A DNA stretch of 64,000 nt from Cymbidium sinense (GCA_021442155.1 CM038216.1:154343009-154407008), one strand, 5' to 3'; numbered from the stretch's first letter, positions 50,536 through 63,619 are shown. Made by a program: numbers and translations. Notes: a model not told the origin generated them from the letters alone.

Positions 50536-53500
50536 TAGGGGTATCAAAAAATGACAACGACAAATCGACATGAACTAATAAAATCCGATTTGGGTGATAG
50601 ATTTTCTGGTTGACCCAAAAACTCAAATACAATTGACCTCCGAAATCTTCGGTCCTTGATTCTAGTTTTCCGCGGTTCCATCTCTTCGGCGCTTTAGAAA
50701 GCAAAGAGCAGCGAACCATCGATTGTTTACCATTGTTAAAAACGTGAAGTCAATCTTGACGCTGCCATCTTCATCTTCTTTCTCTCGACTCTCCTCACAC
50801 CCTTCTTCTTTTCAATCTTTCTCATTTCACGCAGGTAATCAAAATCAATCCTTCTCTATCATTCTTGGTGATCATTTCTTTATTATATGAATGGCCATTG
50901 TTTGATTGCTCATTGTGATCGGTGATTGTTATTCGTTATTTGTTTGTATAAAGACATTTGAATTTAAAACGTTGTTAGTGTTTAACATATGCTTTTAAAA
51001 GGATATTGTATGGAAATCCAAAATTTGTTTTTCTGTTTGCTTATTCTTTGACTTTGAGAAGTTGAGATGAATATTGAATGAAAAATTTGTTTATTATGTA
51101 TCATTTATTTTATCTACTCATTTAAATATTGTTATAGGCTGGCTGTCTCAAGATGTTGAGATGTTGTATAGGGAATTAAGAAATTCGCTTACTATGTATT
51201 ATTTAGCTATTTAATATTTATTTATTACTGATTAAGGTGTAAATATGTAATATATGTATAATGTATTATTTATAAATTTCTTATCATCAATTTTTTTAAT
51301 TTAGATGGAGGATTCCAATACTATTATTAATGCTCAAGAAGATGAAGTTTTTTTTGGAGATATTAGTGAGAATGAAATTCAAACAATTGATGAGACAAAT
51401 CTTGTTAAGAAAGAGAGAAGAATATTATCATTTGTTTGAGGATATTTTGATTTACTACTTTTGGAAATGATGGAAACAAAGATGCAAATGTAAAAGTAAA
51501 GAACTATATGTGATAAAAATTTGCAAATTTGAAGCCACTTACAAACTTGCAAAAAAAAGGGATACATGTGAAGGCCAACTTATTTTGCAAAGTAATTTTC
51601 TTCATCTATTTTCATGCATGCTAAGTTCAACCAACAAGAGTTTCGTGACTTGCTTATCGCTCATGCATTATTATGCATGATTAATCTTTCAATGCATTGA
51701 ATGGTCCGGTTTTAGAGCACTTTACGTTATTTCAGATTGATTTGCAATTTGTTTCAAAATACTATAAGAAAAAAAAGATGTTCATGAAAGAGGCAATCCA
51801 ACAATGCTACAAAGTACCACTAGTTTGAAGTTGTTTTTTGACGCCGATTATGGACTTCCATAAATCGATGGATTTATTTTTAATTTTCATTAATAATTGG
51901 AAATTGAAAAAAAAATTTTAATTTTAGTTTTATGGCACCTCAGTGGCCTTGCATTTGAAGTAATTCAAACTTTTTTTACTTGATTGAGATTGAAAAAAAT
52001 TTCATTATTATTTTAGATAATGCTTTCATAATAATATATATGTTGAATTCATGAGAAATCATTTAAATTTTGCTTTTGTAATGGGAATTCACATATGTGT
52101 AAAATCATAAATTTGATTATTCAAGAGTTTAAAAGACATGATAGCTTCGCTGGTGAAAGGAAGAAGGTTCTCAAGCAAGAAACAAAAAATTTTGGGATGT
52201 GTTAAACAAAGTTTTATTGATGAAAAGAAGGGACTAAGGCGTTTTACTTGGGAATTCAACTTTATTGCTTGATGATTTATTACATGCGTTTCTGATTTTA
52301 ATTGGGTGACTAACCAAGAGTTGTCCATCAACAATTGAATGAGAAAAATTATCAAGATATGTAATTTTAGCACCTTTTATGAAACTATATGTATTTTCTT
52401 AACAAGGTATCCTACAACAAATCTCTATTTTAAATAAAGATACGCTGATTAAAGCATGAAAGTTCCAAGATAATGACTATAAGGATGGCTTTAAATATGC
52501 TTTCAAAATTTGAGAAATATTTAATTTTGTGTAATTCTTATATTCTTGATCCAATGTGCAAATTTAATTTCAAGAATGGTGTTATAAGACTTTATGAAGG
52601 TGAAAGAGAAGTTGCAAATGTGAGAGAAGTTATTTTCATTGTTTAGAAATTATTCAAAGCATAAAAGGTTCATCATTACAAACTTCTAATTATAACATCT
52701 CAAATTGATAATTCAAGGGCATTCACTTCAACAATTTCAAAATCACAATTTTTGTATACTTACTTTATTTTGGTCAATTTTTTTGCTTATTTAATTGATA
52801 TTTTATATTATACTTTTATTTTGTTAAGATTTTGATTCTTTTGATGAAGAAGAAAATGCTTTCTTTAAGAAGATGAGCCTAGATTGATAGAAAAATTGAT
52901 TTTATTGCATTATAGGCAACCAATATAGGTTTCTTTAAAGTTCATCACGTGATATTTGTATATCAAATCTCAGATCTCAAGCATTTAGTAATTGGAGGAT
53001 TCTTGATCATATTGAAGTGTAAAAACATGATATTGTGCATGGTATGCAAAGGATTGTTATATAATGATACAGTTTGAAGTCTTTCTTTTAATAAATTTAG
53101 TAAATTTTCATTTAAATCATGTATCTCTAATTTGTATAATTGAAGTCTTTCTTTGTTGTAGATTTAAATGATTATGAACTATGAAGTTGAGAATGGTATA
53201 CTTAATCAAAGTGACAAAAATGATATCAATTAACAATTAGCTTAATTAACTAGTTACTTTGAGTTTTTTTTAAATTTTCATGCAACAATTTAATGAATGA
53301 CCGTAATAATTTGCACATTTACATAATTCCTTATGAACCATCGAACTTGTTATATTTTGATCGAACATTTTAATTGACAATTTGAAGAATTATTTATTTG
53401 TGTTGATTTGCGGATCATCAATGCACTATGGTGGTGTTGTTTACAAAACTTTCAAGATTGTCATTCTCAATCATTCTGACAAGATTGACTGCTTTATCGA

Positions 53501-54810
53501 TTGGTTATCCCATTTTATTGGTTGTATTCATGGTGACTGTTTTGATTGAACTATTATTTACATGCTATTGATATGCTATATTCCTGAACTATTTTCTTTA
53601 CTTGTTGTTTTGCTAGCTTATTTGTCCCAAGATGCTTCATTATCATATAGTAAGACTCCCATGATATGGTGAATATTGGTGATAATTATCCAGAGGATAA
53701 TCCTTTCCATTCTCATATTTTTCCCTCTAGAATATATATGCTTTGATTAGTTTTTCACTAAGTGCTCATAACTTTCAACAAATGGTTTATCTTTTCATTT
53801 GTGCAATGAAATATGATGATTTCACTTTTTGTAGTATTTTGTGATGTATGTCCTTCACAAGTTTGATGATCAGATCATTTTGGTGTGATTGAGCCAGCCT
53901 TCTTTCACCATCTAATTGCTTCGTTCAGTTGCATTGTGCTTCCATTTGAAGTTTTGAATGATCAAATGATGCCATTGGTGTGATTGAGCTTGAGCCTTCT
54001 CTCACATACTCTAATTTTCTCTGTTTATCTTTTGCTTTTATCCTTCCACTTTGTTTGTATTACTTTAAGCTTTTAATTTTTATCCCTTCTATCTTCTGAT
54101 CTTTAATTTTTTTATATTTCTTCTATATATTATTATTTTTTCTGAGGTTGGACTTAAGAATTGAAGTTAACTTGAGCTTGCAGGTTGGAGACTTGGAGTT
54201 TTAGTTTTTTTTTTTTTTTTTAAATGTTGTTGTGGATGTATTAGAGAGTTGTGGATATAAATTTGATTACTGTATGGGTTAGTGAATTAGTGTTGTGAAT
54301 GTAATTTTGATTAATTAAATGTTATTTTATTTTAATTATTTGTAATATTAATTATTTATAATGTCAAGACTAAAACCTCAAGAGAGATTTAAACTTTTAA
54401 TTTAGAATTTAGAACTATCTCATAAAAAAATTATAGGATATCATAAAATTGAGTAATAATATTTAATGTTAATTTTTTTCACTATTTGGTTAAATAAATT
54501 ATTTCATATTTTTATCATTATTAAGCTTATATGTTGTTGGGTTTTGGTCGGGTTGGGTTCTGGTCGTTTAGGGTTGGTCGGGTTCTTTTGAACCCGTTTA
54601 ATATTTGAGTCAGGTTCGAGTCCGGTTCGGGTCGGGTTCGAGTTATAAATGTGAACCCGATCAATATTCGAGTCGGGTTCGGGTTACTCAGGGTTCAGGT
54701 CGAGTCGAGTTCGGGTTAAAAATTTCAACTCGATTTTTAAATCCGGGTCGGGTCGAGTCAAGTTCGGGTCAAATTCTGACCTGACCCGGCAACCGAAATT
54801 GACACCCCTA
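50536..54810 (+). mobile_element. hAT transposon, complete ends, dead transposase
   Basis: A perfect 8-bp duplication gtgggatt flanks it (50528-50535, 54811-54818). Termini are inverted: left taggggtatcaa, right (reversed) taggggtgtcaa, the consensus hAT end. The right subterminal region (54540-54790) is full of cgggtcgggttcggg motifs, as in many hAT elements whose transposase binds subterminal repeats. 53850-54000 has a direct repeat (tggtgtgattgagc). Internal coding sequence is on the plus strand. 53000-53850 contains AT-rich decayed sequence with no readable domain. Confidence 0.92.
51305..52900 (+). pseudogene. hAT transposase of the 50.5-54.8 kb element
   Basis: The start ATG at 51305 directly follows an intron-like stretch (donor gcag^gtaatc at 50835, acceptor tttag^atg at 51304), so the 5' leader was probably spliced. 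The first frame stops after 44 codons (tga, 51437-51439). Further pieces in shifting frames are recognisable: a BED zinc-finger region (51380-51590), EFRDLLIAHALL (about 51640), SSKKQKILGCVKQSFIDEKK with GLRRFTWEFN (about 52150-52260; family GLRQDVPTRWNST), and YPTTNLYFK (about 52410). Then come MALNMLSKFEKYL and ILDPMCKFNFKNGVIRLYEG (about 52490-52620). The C-terminal dimerisation domain was not clearly found. Not functional. Confidence 0.85.
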
Positions 54811-54818
54811 GTGGGATT

Positions 54819-55560
54819 GTCCTAGGGTTGTTGTTCTCATCATAATGTATCAAACCGCAACAAAATAATGAGGGAATTTGGAGTTACCTCAGTCGAGAAA
54901 GTGTAAGCTTTCTTCGTTCAGTCTTCAAGCATCGCTTCGAGTGGGAGATCAATTGAATTTAAGGCTGGAACGCTAGAGGAGGGCTAGTGCCAGAGATCGA
55001 CCAACGTCATCCGGGATTCAACGGCTTTTTGAAAGAATTACGAGTTATAGAGCTCGAATATCCTGTAGGCAGCTCCCCAGACTTTACAAAGTGCAGGAAT
55101 CGATGGAAGTTCCACCTCACCGACCACCCCAAGGGCCAATCCACCACTTCAGGTCGCCGAAATTTGCTTAATTTCCATGTTTTTTATTAGGCTAGGACGG
55201 GAGTGGGCCATTTCGTTTTTACTGGTGGGAGTCAGAGGAAAACGCCGAATGTCAAAGTTCTCTGAAATTCTGCCCAAATACTTCACTCATTCGCACTTCA
55301 ACGATCGAGTGCGCCGCTGCACGGGAAAGACAGCTAGTTGCAGCCGACGAGATATCTTGAAGCTGCCTGAAGATATATCCGATGGGTTGAAGCCATGTAG
55401 CTTTGAAGGGATAGCAAATCGTGGAACCGTTCCATTGGTAAGCTTTTCACATCCAGTAACTCAAACCTCCTTATCCCTCTTTCTTCTTCACTTTGTCCAG
55501 TCAGAGATTGCCTCTGGTCGTCTAGAAGCTCTAGGAGGTGATAATATTCTATCTTTTTGA
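54819..55560 (+). other. Unassigned, possibly host exon
   Basis: Mixed base composition, unlike the repeats on both sides. A plus-strand frame of 127 codons (55177-55560) reads KTASCSRRDILKLPEDISDG, then LKPCSFEGIANRGTVPL. Immediately after GTVPL a good splice donor occurs (ccattg^gtaagc, about 55439), so the true exon could end there. I do not recognise the protein. A second open frame (54987-55190) overlaps it. Joined to the motif-bearing piece at 48660-48901, this would be one continuous locus before the two DNA transposons arrived. It could equally be an unknown repeat. Confidence 0.3.
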
Positions 55561-56580
55561 ATGGAGAATCTTCATACCGATTCTTCTCTCTGCCCGGCAG
55601 CTGTGCTAAACTGAATGAAGTTTTTATTTATTTATTTTAAATTGTCTATCACGCCCTCATTCCATTACGGCTGAATGGCTGAGAATCATTTTTGGCTATC
55701 CTTGAGCCTGAAGGATCGAAAATGGCAGTAAGGGGGAGGAGGTGGTGCGGCAAAATTCACATGGCGAGGACTGACGGTTATGCCGACAGGGATGTCCACA
55801 GAGCTTCGGATGGTTCAGCCATCCGATTTGTTCATGTTGATTATAAGACACATGTGCATCGTTTGGTTTGTTACATTTTGCCTTTGCTAAGCATCAGCTA
55901 TTTCAGACAATGGATTTTGCACTCATGAATTAACTTTGATTTCATTCATTTGATTTAACTTAAGAAGGATCTGAAGCCATTACTATAGTTTGTTGGTTTA
56001 CATTCAATTCAATTAAGATTTATTTGGATATTACATTCAATCCTTTTTCTTAATGCATCTGAACCAAGTGTTGTTGGTGTAATTTTCATTTTTAATAATT
56101 TGAAATTTTGGGTTCATTTTGGTTAAGTTTTAAGTTTGACCTTTCTTGATGCATTTAAACTAGTTTTCAAAGTTTAGTTAAGTTTGCAATTTCAACAAAA
56201 TATCTTAAGTATTTTAAAAGATGATTATTCACTTAAGCTTTATTTTGATTGAATTTGAATAGATTTAATTTCATGTAATCTCAAGAACTTACTAATGGTT
56301 AATGAGGTTGTTAGCTTATCTTTGATTAATTAATATTTAATTAAGTTTAATTTTGACTTTGAAATGTTATTTAGACCATTTAAGTGATCCTAAACAAGAT
56401 TGCTTCAATTTCATATTAGATTACATGGAATATTAAATTCTTTTTTGTTTGAATATGGCTTGATAACTCATTTTAATGTTCATTAAGATTTTAATTTATT
56501 TTGATAATTTATTTAATTTTGATGAAATTAAGCTTTCTAAGGAGTTTAAAATTTTAATTGCATTCCATTTACCTCATTAA
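55561..56580. other. No identified gene
   Basis: A 78-codon plus-strand frame (55692-55928, containing MAVRGRRWCGKIHMARTDGY) matches nothing I know and has no supporting signals. 55930-56580 is AT-rich with stops in all frames and ends in a short poly(A) at 56578. Confidence 0.4.
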
Positions 56581-56609
56581 AAAAAAAAAATGAGATCAAT
56601 ATCACAATA

Positions 56610-57200
56610 CCAATTTTTTGGTACAAGTGATGCATGAAGTTGAGAAGATTAACTTTATCTATGATGACGAGCTCTACATTCCTTTTGACCACTTTGGTCT
56701 TGGTCTATGATTTTCACTGCGCACAGAATTGACGGAGATCTTATATTTTTATGGGGTTGTGCCAACTTAGGTCCTATGAAATTCCTTAGTAAGCATGATG
56801 AGCTTCGTTTTATTATAGTAGAGGGAACAGATCCCATGGAGTCTGAACTTTCTCCGCATAGACTTCTTAGCCAAAGGTCACCGTGACGGCACCGTGCAGT
56901 TCTCGATGGTCTAGTTGAAGATGCCTGGCTTGGCGAACAAGGTAAGGAATTGGAGGGCTGAGTTTATTTTCATCGGGTGTTCAATTGATTAGAGTCTGGC
57001 AAATAAATTGATTCCCTTTGGCAAGGAGAAAGCTGTAGTCGTGGAGTCGAGTCCATCATAAGAGGAGCTGAAGGGACAAACGATAAACATTGGCAACTTC
57101 TTGAAGGTTGGCCAGATTTATGATGCCATATACCATAAGTGCTCACTATCTTCACTTTTTACTTTGAAGCTTATTGGTTGACGATTAGCTTTCCTTACAG
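56610..57200 (+). pseudogene. Possible gypsy gag-like (PF04195-type) remnant
   Basis: The plus strand, read through stops, gives VEKINFIYDDELYIPFDHFG, then LTEILYFYGVVPT and LANKVRNWRAEFIFIG. The spacing resembles the 'putative gypsy type transposon' domain found near gag in plant elements (a YFGI-P core, then an LPSS-K-W---FFFV segment). At least five stops interrupt it. Minus-strand frames here are shadows. The assignment is weak. Confidence 0.3.
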
Positions 57201-57363
57201 GCAACGACATTTTGATATCAAAAGGACAAGCCTTCTCCATTTTATCCCATAAGTTTACTATGAGACCCGCCCCACCTATTAGTCTGACCTATTTACCCAA
57301 AACTCCTATTAATGGATACCAATGAAATTATACATTTTAAATATTATAAAGAAGGTCATATGC

Positions 57364-57389
57364 AAAAAAAAAAAAAAAAAAAAAAAAAA
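57364..57389. repeat. Poly(A) tract
   Basis: Twenty-six consecutive A residues. Could be the tail of a retroposed sequence on the plus strand, but no LINE or SINE body was recognised before it. Confidence 0.9.
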
Positions 57390-58540
57390 TTGTAAGCCCA
57401 AATGCTTTTCTTAGAGAAACTAAAAATTATGTAGATATTCACTAAAAAATTAATAATGATGCACTTATAATTAATAAAGAGTTGAAGTTCATAGATTAAC
57501 CTCAATTTGACTACAACCAAAAATAAAATAGAGGATTGAAGAAGAAAGAATATTTTTAATATGTATGTTATACATAATGACAAAATATGTATATTAATTA
57601 TAGATAAAAAAAAGTGCAATTATGTCATCTCAACCCACACCATCAATAAAGTTAAGGGATAATTACATACATAGCACCAAAATTCATGTATTTGAAGAAT
57701 TGACACTTAAGACTGGACGATATCCTAAACCTTTCATGTGAGTTTGGTAAACCATACAACTTTACTAAATATAAATGGGTTTCTCATTCCTATAAGGTTG
57801 GTAAATATTAAAAATAAATCTAGTATGATGTCTTTTCCATGGATATTATATAAATTATTAGGTAGACACTTGTTATTGCAAAAAGATTCTTGTCTAAGCC
57901 GATAGCAATGTCTGTATACAATGAGTGTGATCTATTATGATAGCAAAAAATACTTATATATTTAGATATAATAATAACACTATTAAAATCCTACTAATCA
58001 AATTTATGAAGAATACACCTATCATACTACCCCACAAAATAAACACCACTTTGCAACCAAAATTTTCTCAAAGAAATGTATTCAATTTCAATTAATTAGT
58101 ATACAAAAACTAAAGTGCTATGAATTATATTATCATTTTTAATCCTTGTTTCAACACCTCTACTCTATCTAATTTTGTAACATCAATAGTAAAATTTTTC
58201 AGATTTTTAACTATGAAGAAGGATTTTTTTTTCCTACCCTTTGTATAATTATTGCATGCAAAAGAAGTAACATGTGTTTCTGATGAGACTTATATACTTA
58301 TTATGGTCTCTTCTCTCTTTTTGTGTTTAATGATCTTATAACTGATGAACTTCCTATTATATGATGAATCACAACATATATAACTTTAGATATAATATGT
58401 GAAATTACTTATAAAAGATTTTAAATAATAAAGTCTTTGTCTTTGTGAAATTTAAACTGTTTTAACTCATAAGAAAGATGATAGATAAAGAATGTATTGA
58501 TAATTGGGGCATTACAAAATCACTATTAAATATTGTCAAA
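57390..58540. other. AT-rich, no gene seen
   Basis: Stops in all frames on both strands and no repeat unit shared with the rest of the window that I could detect. The minus frame 57356-57619 is low complexity. Confidence 0.5.
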
Positions 58541-58559
58541 ATTTACATGTTCGACATAT

Positions 58560-59917
58560 CTTGCGGCTATGCAGATAGGCAAAGACAGGTTGGATATCGA
58601 TTGGGAATAGGTAATGCGGCCTAGAAAATCGAAGGAAGAAAGAATTCCTTCAACGATGTTCGATTTGCAGCAGTGAGGCTAAAAGCGAGGGATGCGATGT
58701 TAAATTGAAGGAAGAATTTCGTTGGCGATTTTCTTTCGAGTGGCGCAGCAGATGAAAAAAAAAATATTGCGGGCTGCGAGACAACGGGCTGGATTGCATA
58801 GAATAGGCCGGTTCGGGTCAGTTTGAAGGTTGGACGGGCTGTGGGCTGATAGGCTAGTGGACCGATTTTTGGGCTGGAACGGGTCAGATTAGTGGCACGG
58901 GCCACGGTTTCGGGCCGAAGCGGGTTGACGGGCGCGGGTGAGCAAGACAGCGCGGGTCGGTGGAACGTCGGAAGCGGGTCACGAGTTCGAGCGGAACGGA
59001 GCAGGCCACCAGGCGGATCATGAAGCAGAGCGGCGGGTTGTGCAGTGCGCTGAGCGGCAGGGTCACGCATGAAACAGGACGCGGATGCAGCCGGCGCAAG
59101 CTCGAACACGCGGCAGAGGCAGATTCAAAGAATTGGGGAACAGGAAAAAAATTAAGGAAAACCGAGGATAAATCTTGAAAAGGGGAGAGGGAGATACCTT
59201 TTCTAGGGGAGATTTTTTTTTTCTTGAACGTGAGGGAGAGATTCAAGAGAGAGAAAAGAGTGGGAGAGAAAGAGGAGAGAGTTGAGGGAAATGAGGAGAG
59301 TGATTTTCAGTTTTTTTTGAATTATTCTTTTTTTTTTTAATTTTTCAAAAAACTAAAAATGAGAGAGAATGATTGAGCAGAGGGTAATTTGAGAATTTTA
59401 AATTAATTTTAAATTAATTCAACCAGTTTTAATTTGGGTTTCACGCAGATAAGTGCACATAGTTAATATATATCAATTTAGGGTAATTCCATTATTCTAA
59501 ACACGTAGCTGTGTTTTGATGAGATCGTTTGTTGAGTTAGCGAGTGAGTCATTTATTTCGAAATATGCGTCGGCTTTTGGTTTCGATTTTTAGAGTCATT
59601 ATTGAGTGCAAATAGTCTTAATTGATGATTTGAAGCTAACGAAGCGATCAATTTTATGAGCGAGTTGTTGGATATTGTCGCATTTCGACTCATATGCGTG
59701 TCGATATATTGATAGCTCGAGCGCTTAATTGATTGATCGTTAAATTTTATGATATTTATATTCTGATCAATTTCAATTCGAATGCATGGTGAGTCGTTTG
59801 TCGAGATCGTTTCGACCATTTTGATGACATTGTGCATTTTGATCCGTTTTGCTTGTCGCAAAGTTCGTTGATTTTGACTTGTAGCTTGTTCGACTTGTGA
59901 CACATATGGAGGTCACA
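58560..59917 (-). repeat. 3' LTR of Ogre-type element D
   Basis: The right end (ggtcaca at 59911-59917, followed by aatgcctaacaaatg) corresponds to 5725 of element B. Shared inner blocks are gggagagaatgagg-like, the T tract, gcacatagttaatatatatc and tttatgatatttatattctga. Two decayed minisatellite units remain at 58625-58760. The left end is approximate. Open frames at 58621-59246 are shadows of GC-rich LTR sequence. Confidence 0.65.
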
Positions 59918-61690
59918 AATGCCTAACAAATGTGATTCACGCATGGAATGAATCACGCGTTTAAAAAATGACTTTTGGCAGGCTTGGATCATTTTAACTT
60001 TTTGAAATAACTTACGAAGCTTTGAGTTGTCATTAGTATCGCCCTACATGCTAAATGACGGGCTTGACTGATTTGTCAGAATTGACTTGTCGGATAGAAA
60101 AGAGTTCTTACACCATCTACTATCTACTTCAATGACTTTGCTGAAGATCTCTTTGCAGATTTGAGCCTCCTCCGACCCTGGCTTCATGCTTGGTTGGGTT
60201 TGATGGAGGAATTGATTTGCTTATGTTGATGAAGGACTCCATTAGGAAATCGGTTTATCTATGCTCGATCGGATTTGAAATTCCTTCTGTCCTATTTGAG
60301 CCTTGACGGACTTGATGAAGGACTGACTTGATTTGTCTCTATTGACTTGTTAGGAAGTGTATGCACTTCATGAACCCTGTGCTTGCTATTTTGACGGATT
60401 CAATAAAGGATACATATAGATGACCCAGCCTTCCGGCTTATGTAGGGTCAATGTTGAGTTATTAATTTGGCACCGTGTGCTTTAACAGACTGAATAACCA
60501 CAAAATTCCTTTAGTTTGGCCATTGGCTTTGTTTAAACTATAGAATTGCTTCTTCAGTCATATGCTTTTTACTTTGATGGACTTGATGAGGAGATATGCT
60601 TTGATCTGTGCTTTGAGCTTGATTAGATCATTTGAGAATAAATTGAAATATCACCTTGCAAGTAATATGAAGATTGATTTGAGGTAGCCCTGCATTGAGC
60701 GTTTCCTTAGATTGCCTTGATCTATTGATAAAGTAAAGACATCTCTTGGATCCTGGTTACTTATAATCACTAAGGATCGGTTTGAGAATTGAACAACTAT
60801 CATCATTGACGGCGGGGCTCTTTCACTGCGGCATTTTCTTCGCTTGTTGAGTGAGGAGCGTCAACTTCGACCATATTTGGGCTTGTTGAGTTCGACCTTT
60901 AGAACCTACTCAGTCTTGACTTAAGGCGTAGTGGGTTGATGGTTTTATCATCGGTCGAGCGCTCTTTCCTTTGGCCTTTTCTTGTGGCTTGTTGAGTGAA
61001 TCGACAACTCGACCATTTGTGGGCTTGTTGAGTCCACCTTTAGAACCCATCCATGTCATAGACTTTAGGATGTAGAGGTTGATGTTTCTCCAACTCAGTT
61101 GATTGAAGCTTCCGAAATTGGGAGTTCTTTTGACTTGATATCCAGAATTTGGCAAGTCTGAGAGATAAATTTTTTGACATTTAGGGTTGTCTTTTCATGC
61201 ATAGAGATAGATTCTTTTTGTTCATACAAGACTCTGCAGCTTAACAGTAATAATTATGAATATATCTAAGAATTTCGGCGTAAAGGTCGATGTCAACCTG
61301 AATAGGGATATATTTAAGGATCTCGTCTTATGGCACGATGTCAATTCAAATAAACTTGATATAAATTAAAAAATGTCCCTGTCTTGCATGGGAAATTCTA
61401 AAGTACATTTAGAAAAATTTTCAAGATGAAAGTACATAAATACATCAATATTCGAATTGATGTACCTTAAAAAAGATTTTAATATACAACATTGATTTCA
61501 TCTATATATAAAAATCTAAAATGCCCCTATGTAATAGAATTTTCATGAAAAGTTTTTCATCGTATGTTTATTTAGGGATCTGGCATGAAGAACAATGTCA
61601 ACCTAAATAGATATACTAAAAAAAATGTCCCCTGTCTTGTAGGGGGATTTATATTATACTTCGAGAATATATTTGTCATGTATAATACTT
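59918..61690 (-). other. Noncoding 3' spacer of Ogre-type element D
   Basis: Colinear with 5726-7585: atgtgattcacgca, tcagaattgacttgt, the duplicated gcttgttgagtgagg block (60845-61060) and the tttatttagggatct repeat (61560-61640). No coding signal. Confidence 0.6.
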
Positions 61691-62686
61691 TTTTAGGTAA
61701 CGACCGTTGATTGGCGGCATTGATCTTTCATTTAGGTTGATAAGTTGGTATGCCCTCCTTGATACATTTTTTTCAAATAAGGGCCTTAGGCTCAAATTTG
61801 CCACCAAATTTTTGATTTGGGATAATTGGTCTTCTCAGCACCAAGACCAATTCTCCTTTTTGGAATGTTTGAGGCCGCACCGTATGGTCAAAAACCCTAG
61901 ACATCTTAGCTCGATAGATTCCAGATTTTGATGAGCTTGCAGTCTAACTTCATCAAGCACGTCGAGTTCCTCCATTCTCAAACGGGCATTTTGATCTTCA
62001 GTTAGGTTGTACTGGATGGCTATTTGAAGTGAAACTCAACTTCAAGCGAAGAACTGCTTTCCAAATACCAATGAATAGAGAGTGGCTTTAGTCAGTATCT
62101 CGTAGGTGGTTCGATATGCCCATAGAGCCTCTACTAGCTTGGTATGCCATTCTCTTTTATTTTTAGTGAGAATCTTCTTGAGCAGCTTGACTAATGTCTT
62201 ATTGAAGGCCTCCGCTAAACCATTTTCTCTTGGATTATATATTGAAGAGTATCACCAATCAATTTTGTGTCGATCGATGAATCTATAAATCTTGGCACTT
62301 TTGAAGGCTGTGCCATTATCAGAAATTATTTGGTGTGGCACTCCAAATCTATAGACTATATTATGTGTAAAGAAGTTAATCATCATTAACTTCTTTAAAT
62401 GGGTAACTTCTTAGAGAAATAATGTCGGTGATGAAGCGATGTCATGATGGTGGATCGATTGGTCCAATTACATCGTACCCCAACATTGAAGATGCTATTG
62501 TTGGGTGTAATGGATTTGGAGGTTGATGGATAAGATCCCCATGTACTTGACACTCATGACACTTCTTAGTGATTAATATAGTCTCACCATAGATGGCCAA
62601 TAATAGCCCATCTTTTGATCTTCTTGCCATCTTGGGACCGATGTGCACCACAAAGTCCTTCATGAACTTCAATCATCACTTTAGCT
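61690..62686 (-). pseudogene. Integrase of Ogre-type element D
   Basis: The frame at 62442-62672 reads GPKMARRSKDGLLLAIYGET, then KKCHECQVHGDLIHQPPNPL and MLGYDVIGPIDPPS: the zinc-finger CxxC half and the first catalytic Asp (DVIGPI). The DDE core continues leftward through 62100-62440 with frame changes. The C-terminal domain, matching 7589-7810 of element B, lies at 61700-61930. Broken in several places. Confidence 0.8.
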
Positions 62687-63420
62687 TCATACACGGCATC
62701 GTAGCCACATTTGTTCAAAGGATCTACGATATACAGTGTTGTTGATGAAAGCATAGCATAACATTCTCTTCTCGATTTGAGCTGCTAGTGATTTATTACT
62801 TGGTAATTTGCCTTCTTTAAAGTAGTTGATGAAGGGTTGCCTCCAATCATGTGACTCTTCTACAACAAAGGCTTCACACTTTTTTGAGGCAATGTCATTC
62901 TTAGCTCTTCTTGGTACAACTTCTTGTTGATTTTGGGGAGTATGAGGAGCAACCTGGGTCACATCCCGTTGGGTCAGATTTGGTAACCCCTCTACCTGCG
63001 GAGATTGATACTTTATTGGCTCTAAGACTCGTCGAGTAAATATGTCGATCATGACATAATCACCATTCATACTTGTCATTTCCTTAGCTAGTTTTGCTAA
63101 ACGCTATTCGGATCGGGACTCGAGTTAGTGTGATATTTGATATCTACTTCATAATCTCAAGAACTCACTTGTGATAGAAAGCTAACTCATGCTTGTTGAT
63201 TCTATAGATATCAAGTACTTTATTTATAATCAGCTAAGAATCACCAAAAATGTGCATGTTTTGAATGCCTATGAAAATAGCTTCTTCAAGACCTGCCACT
63301 AATGCTTCATATTCAGCTTCATTATTAGTTCTTGGCTCGGTCAACCTATATGATCGTCTCATTATCCTCCTTTGTTATGAAGATGATCGATTCTACTCTT
63401 GCTCTTGAAAAATTTAAATG
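62687..63420 (-). pseudogene. RNase H and linker of Ogre-type element D
   Basis: 63170-63420 gives TEPRTNNEAEYEALVAG and LEEAIFIGIQNMHIFGDS followed by a stop (family ...GDSQLIINQV), the RNase H fold. The frame at 62687-63079 is the linker to integrase: SHDWRQPFINYFKEGKLPSN, then KRMLCYAFINNTVYRRSFEQ, the usual W..P...YL..G.LP and A..Y.......YRR pattern. The 130-codon linker frame is one of the longest undisturbed pieces of this element. Confidence 0.8.
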
Positions 63421-63619
63421 TTGACTTGTTTGATTGAGAGGCTCCCATACATTTATGTCTCTCTTTCATTAATGAGCATAATTTGCTGTTCGCCGGAAAT
63501 AAGATATATGATGTTCATCTTGCCAGACTCAACTTGTCAAGCCCGCCAGCGAATGTCCAGAAAATATTCTTGTATCTTGTGTCTCTTTGAGATGATTATA
63601 TATGATGCTTCTCTCGAAG

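Noticed and set aside
54987..55560. Confident call of a new host gene
   Set aside because: One open frame and a splice-donor-like site are not enough: no recognisable domain, no second exon and no homology that I can recall. Kept only as a low-confidence possibility.
58621..59246. 162- and 120-codon minus-strand ORFs as genes
   Set aside because: They overlap in different frames within the LTR of element D; their composition reflects GC-rich LTR sequence.
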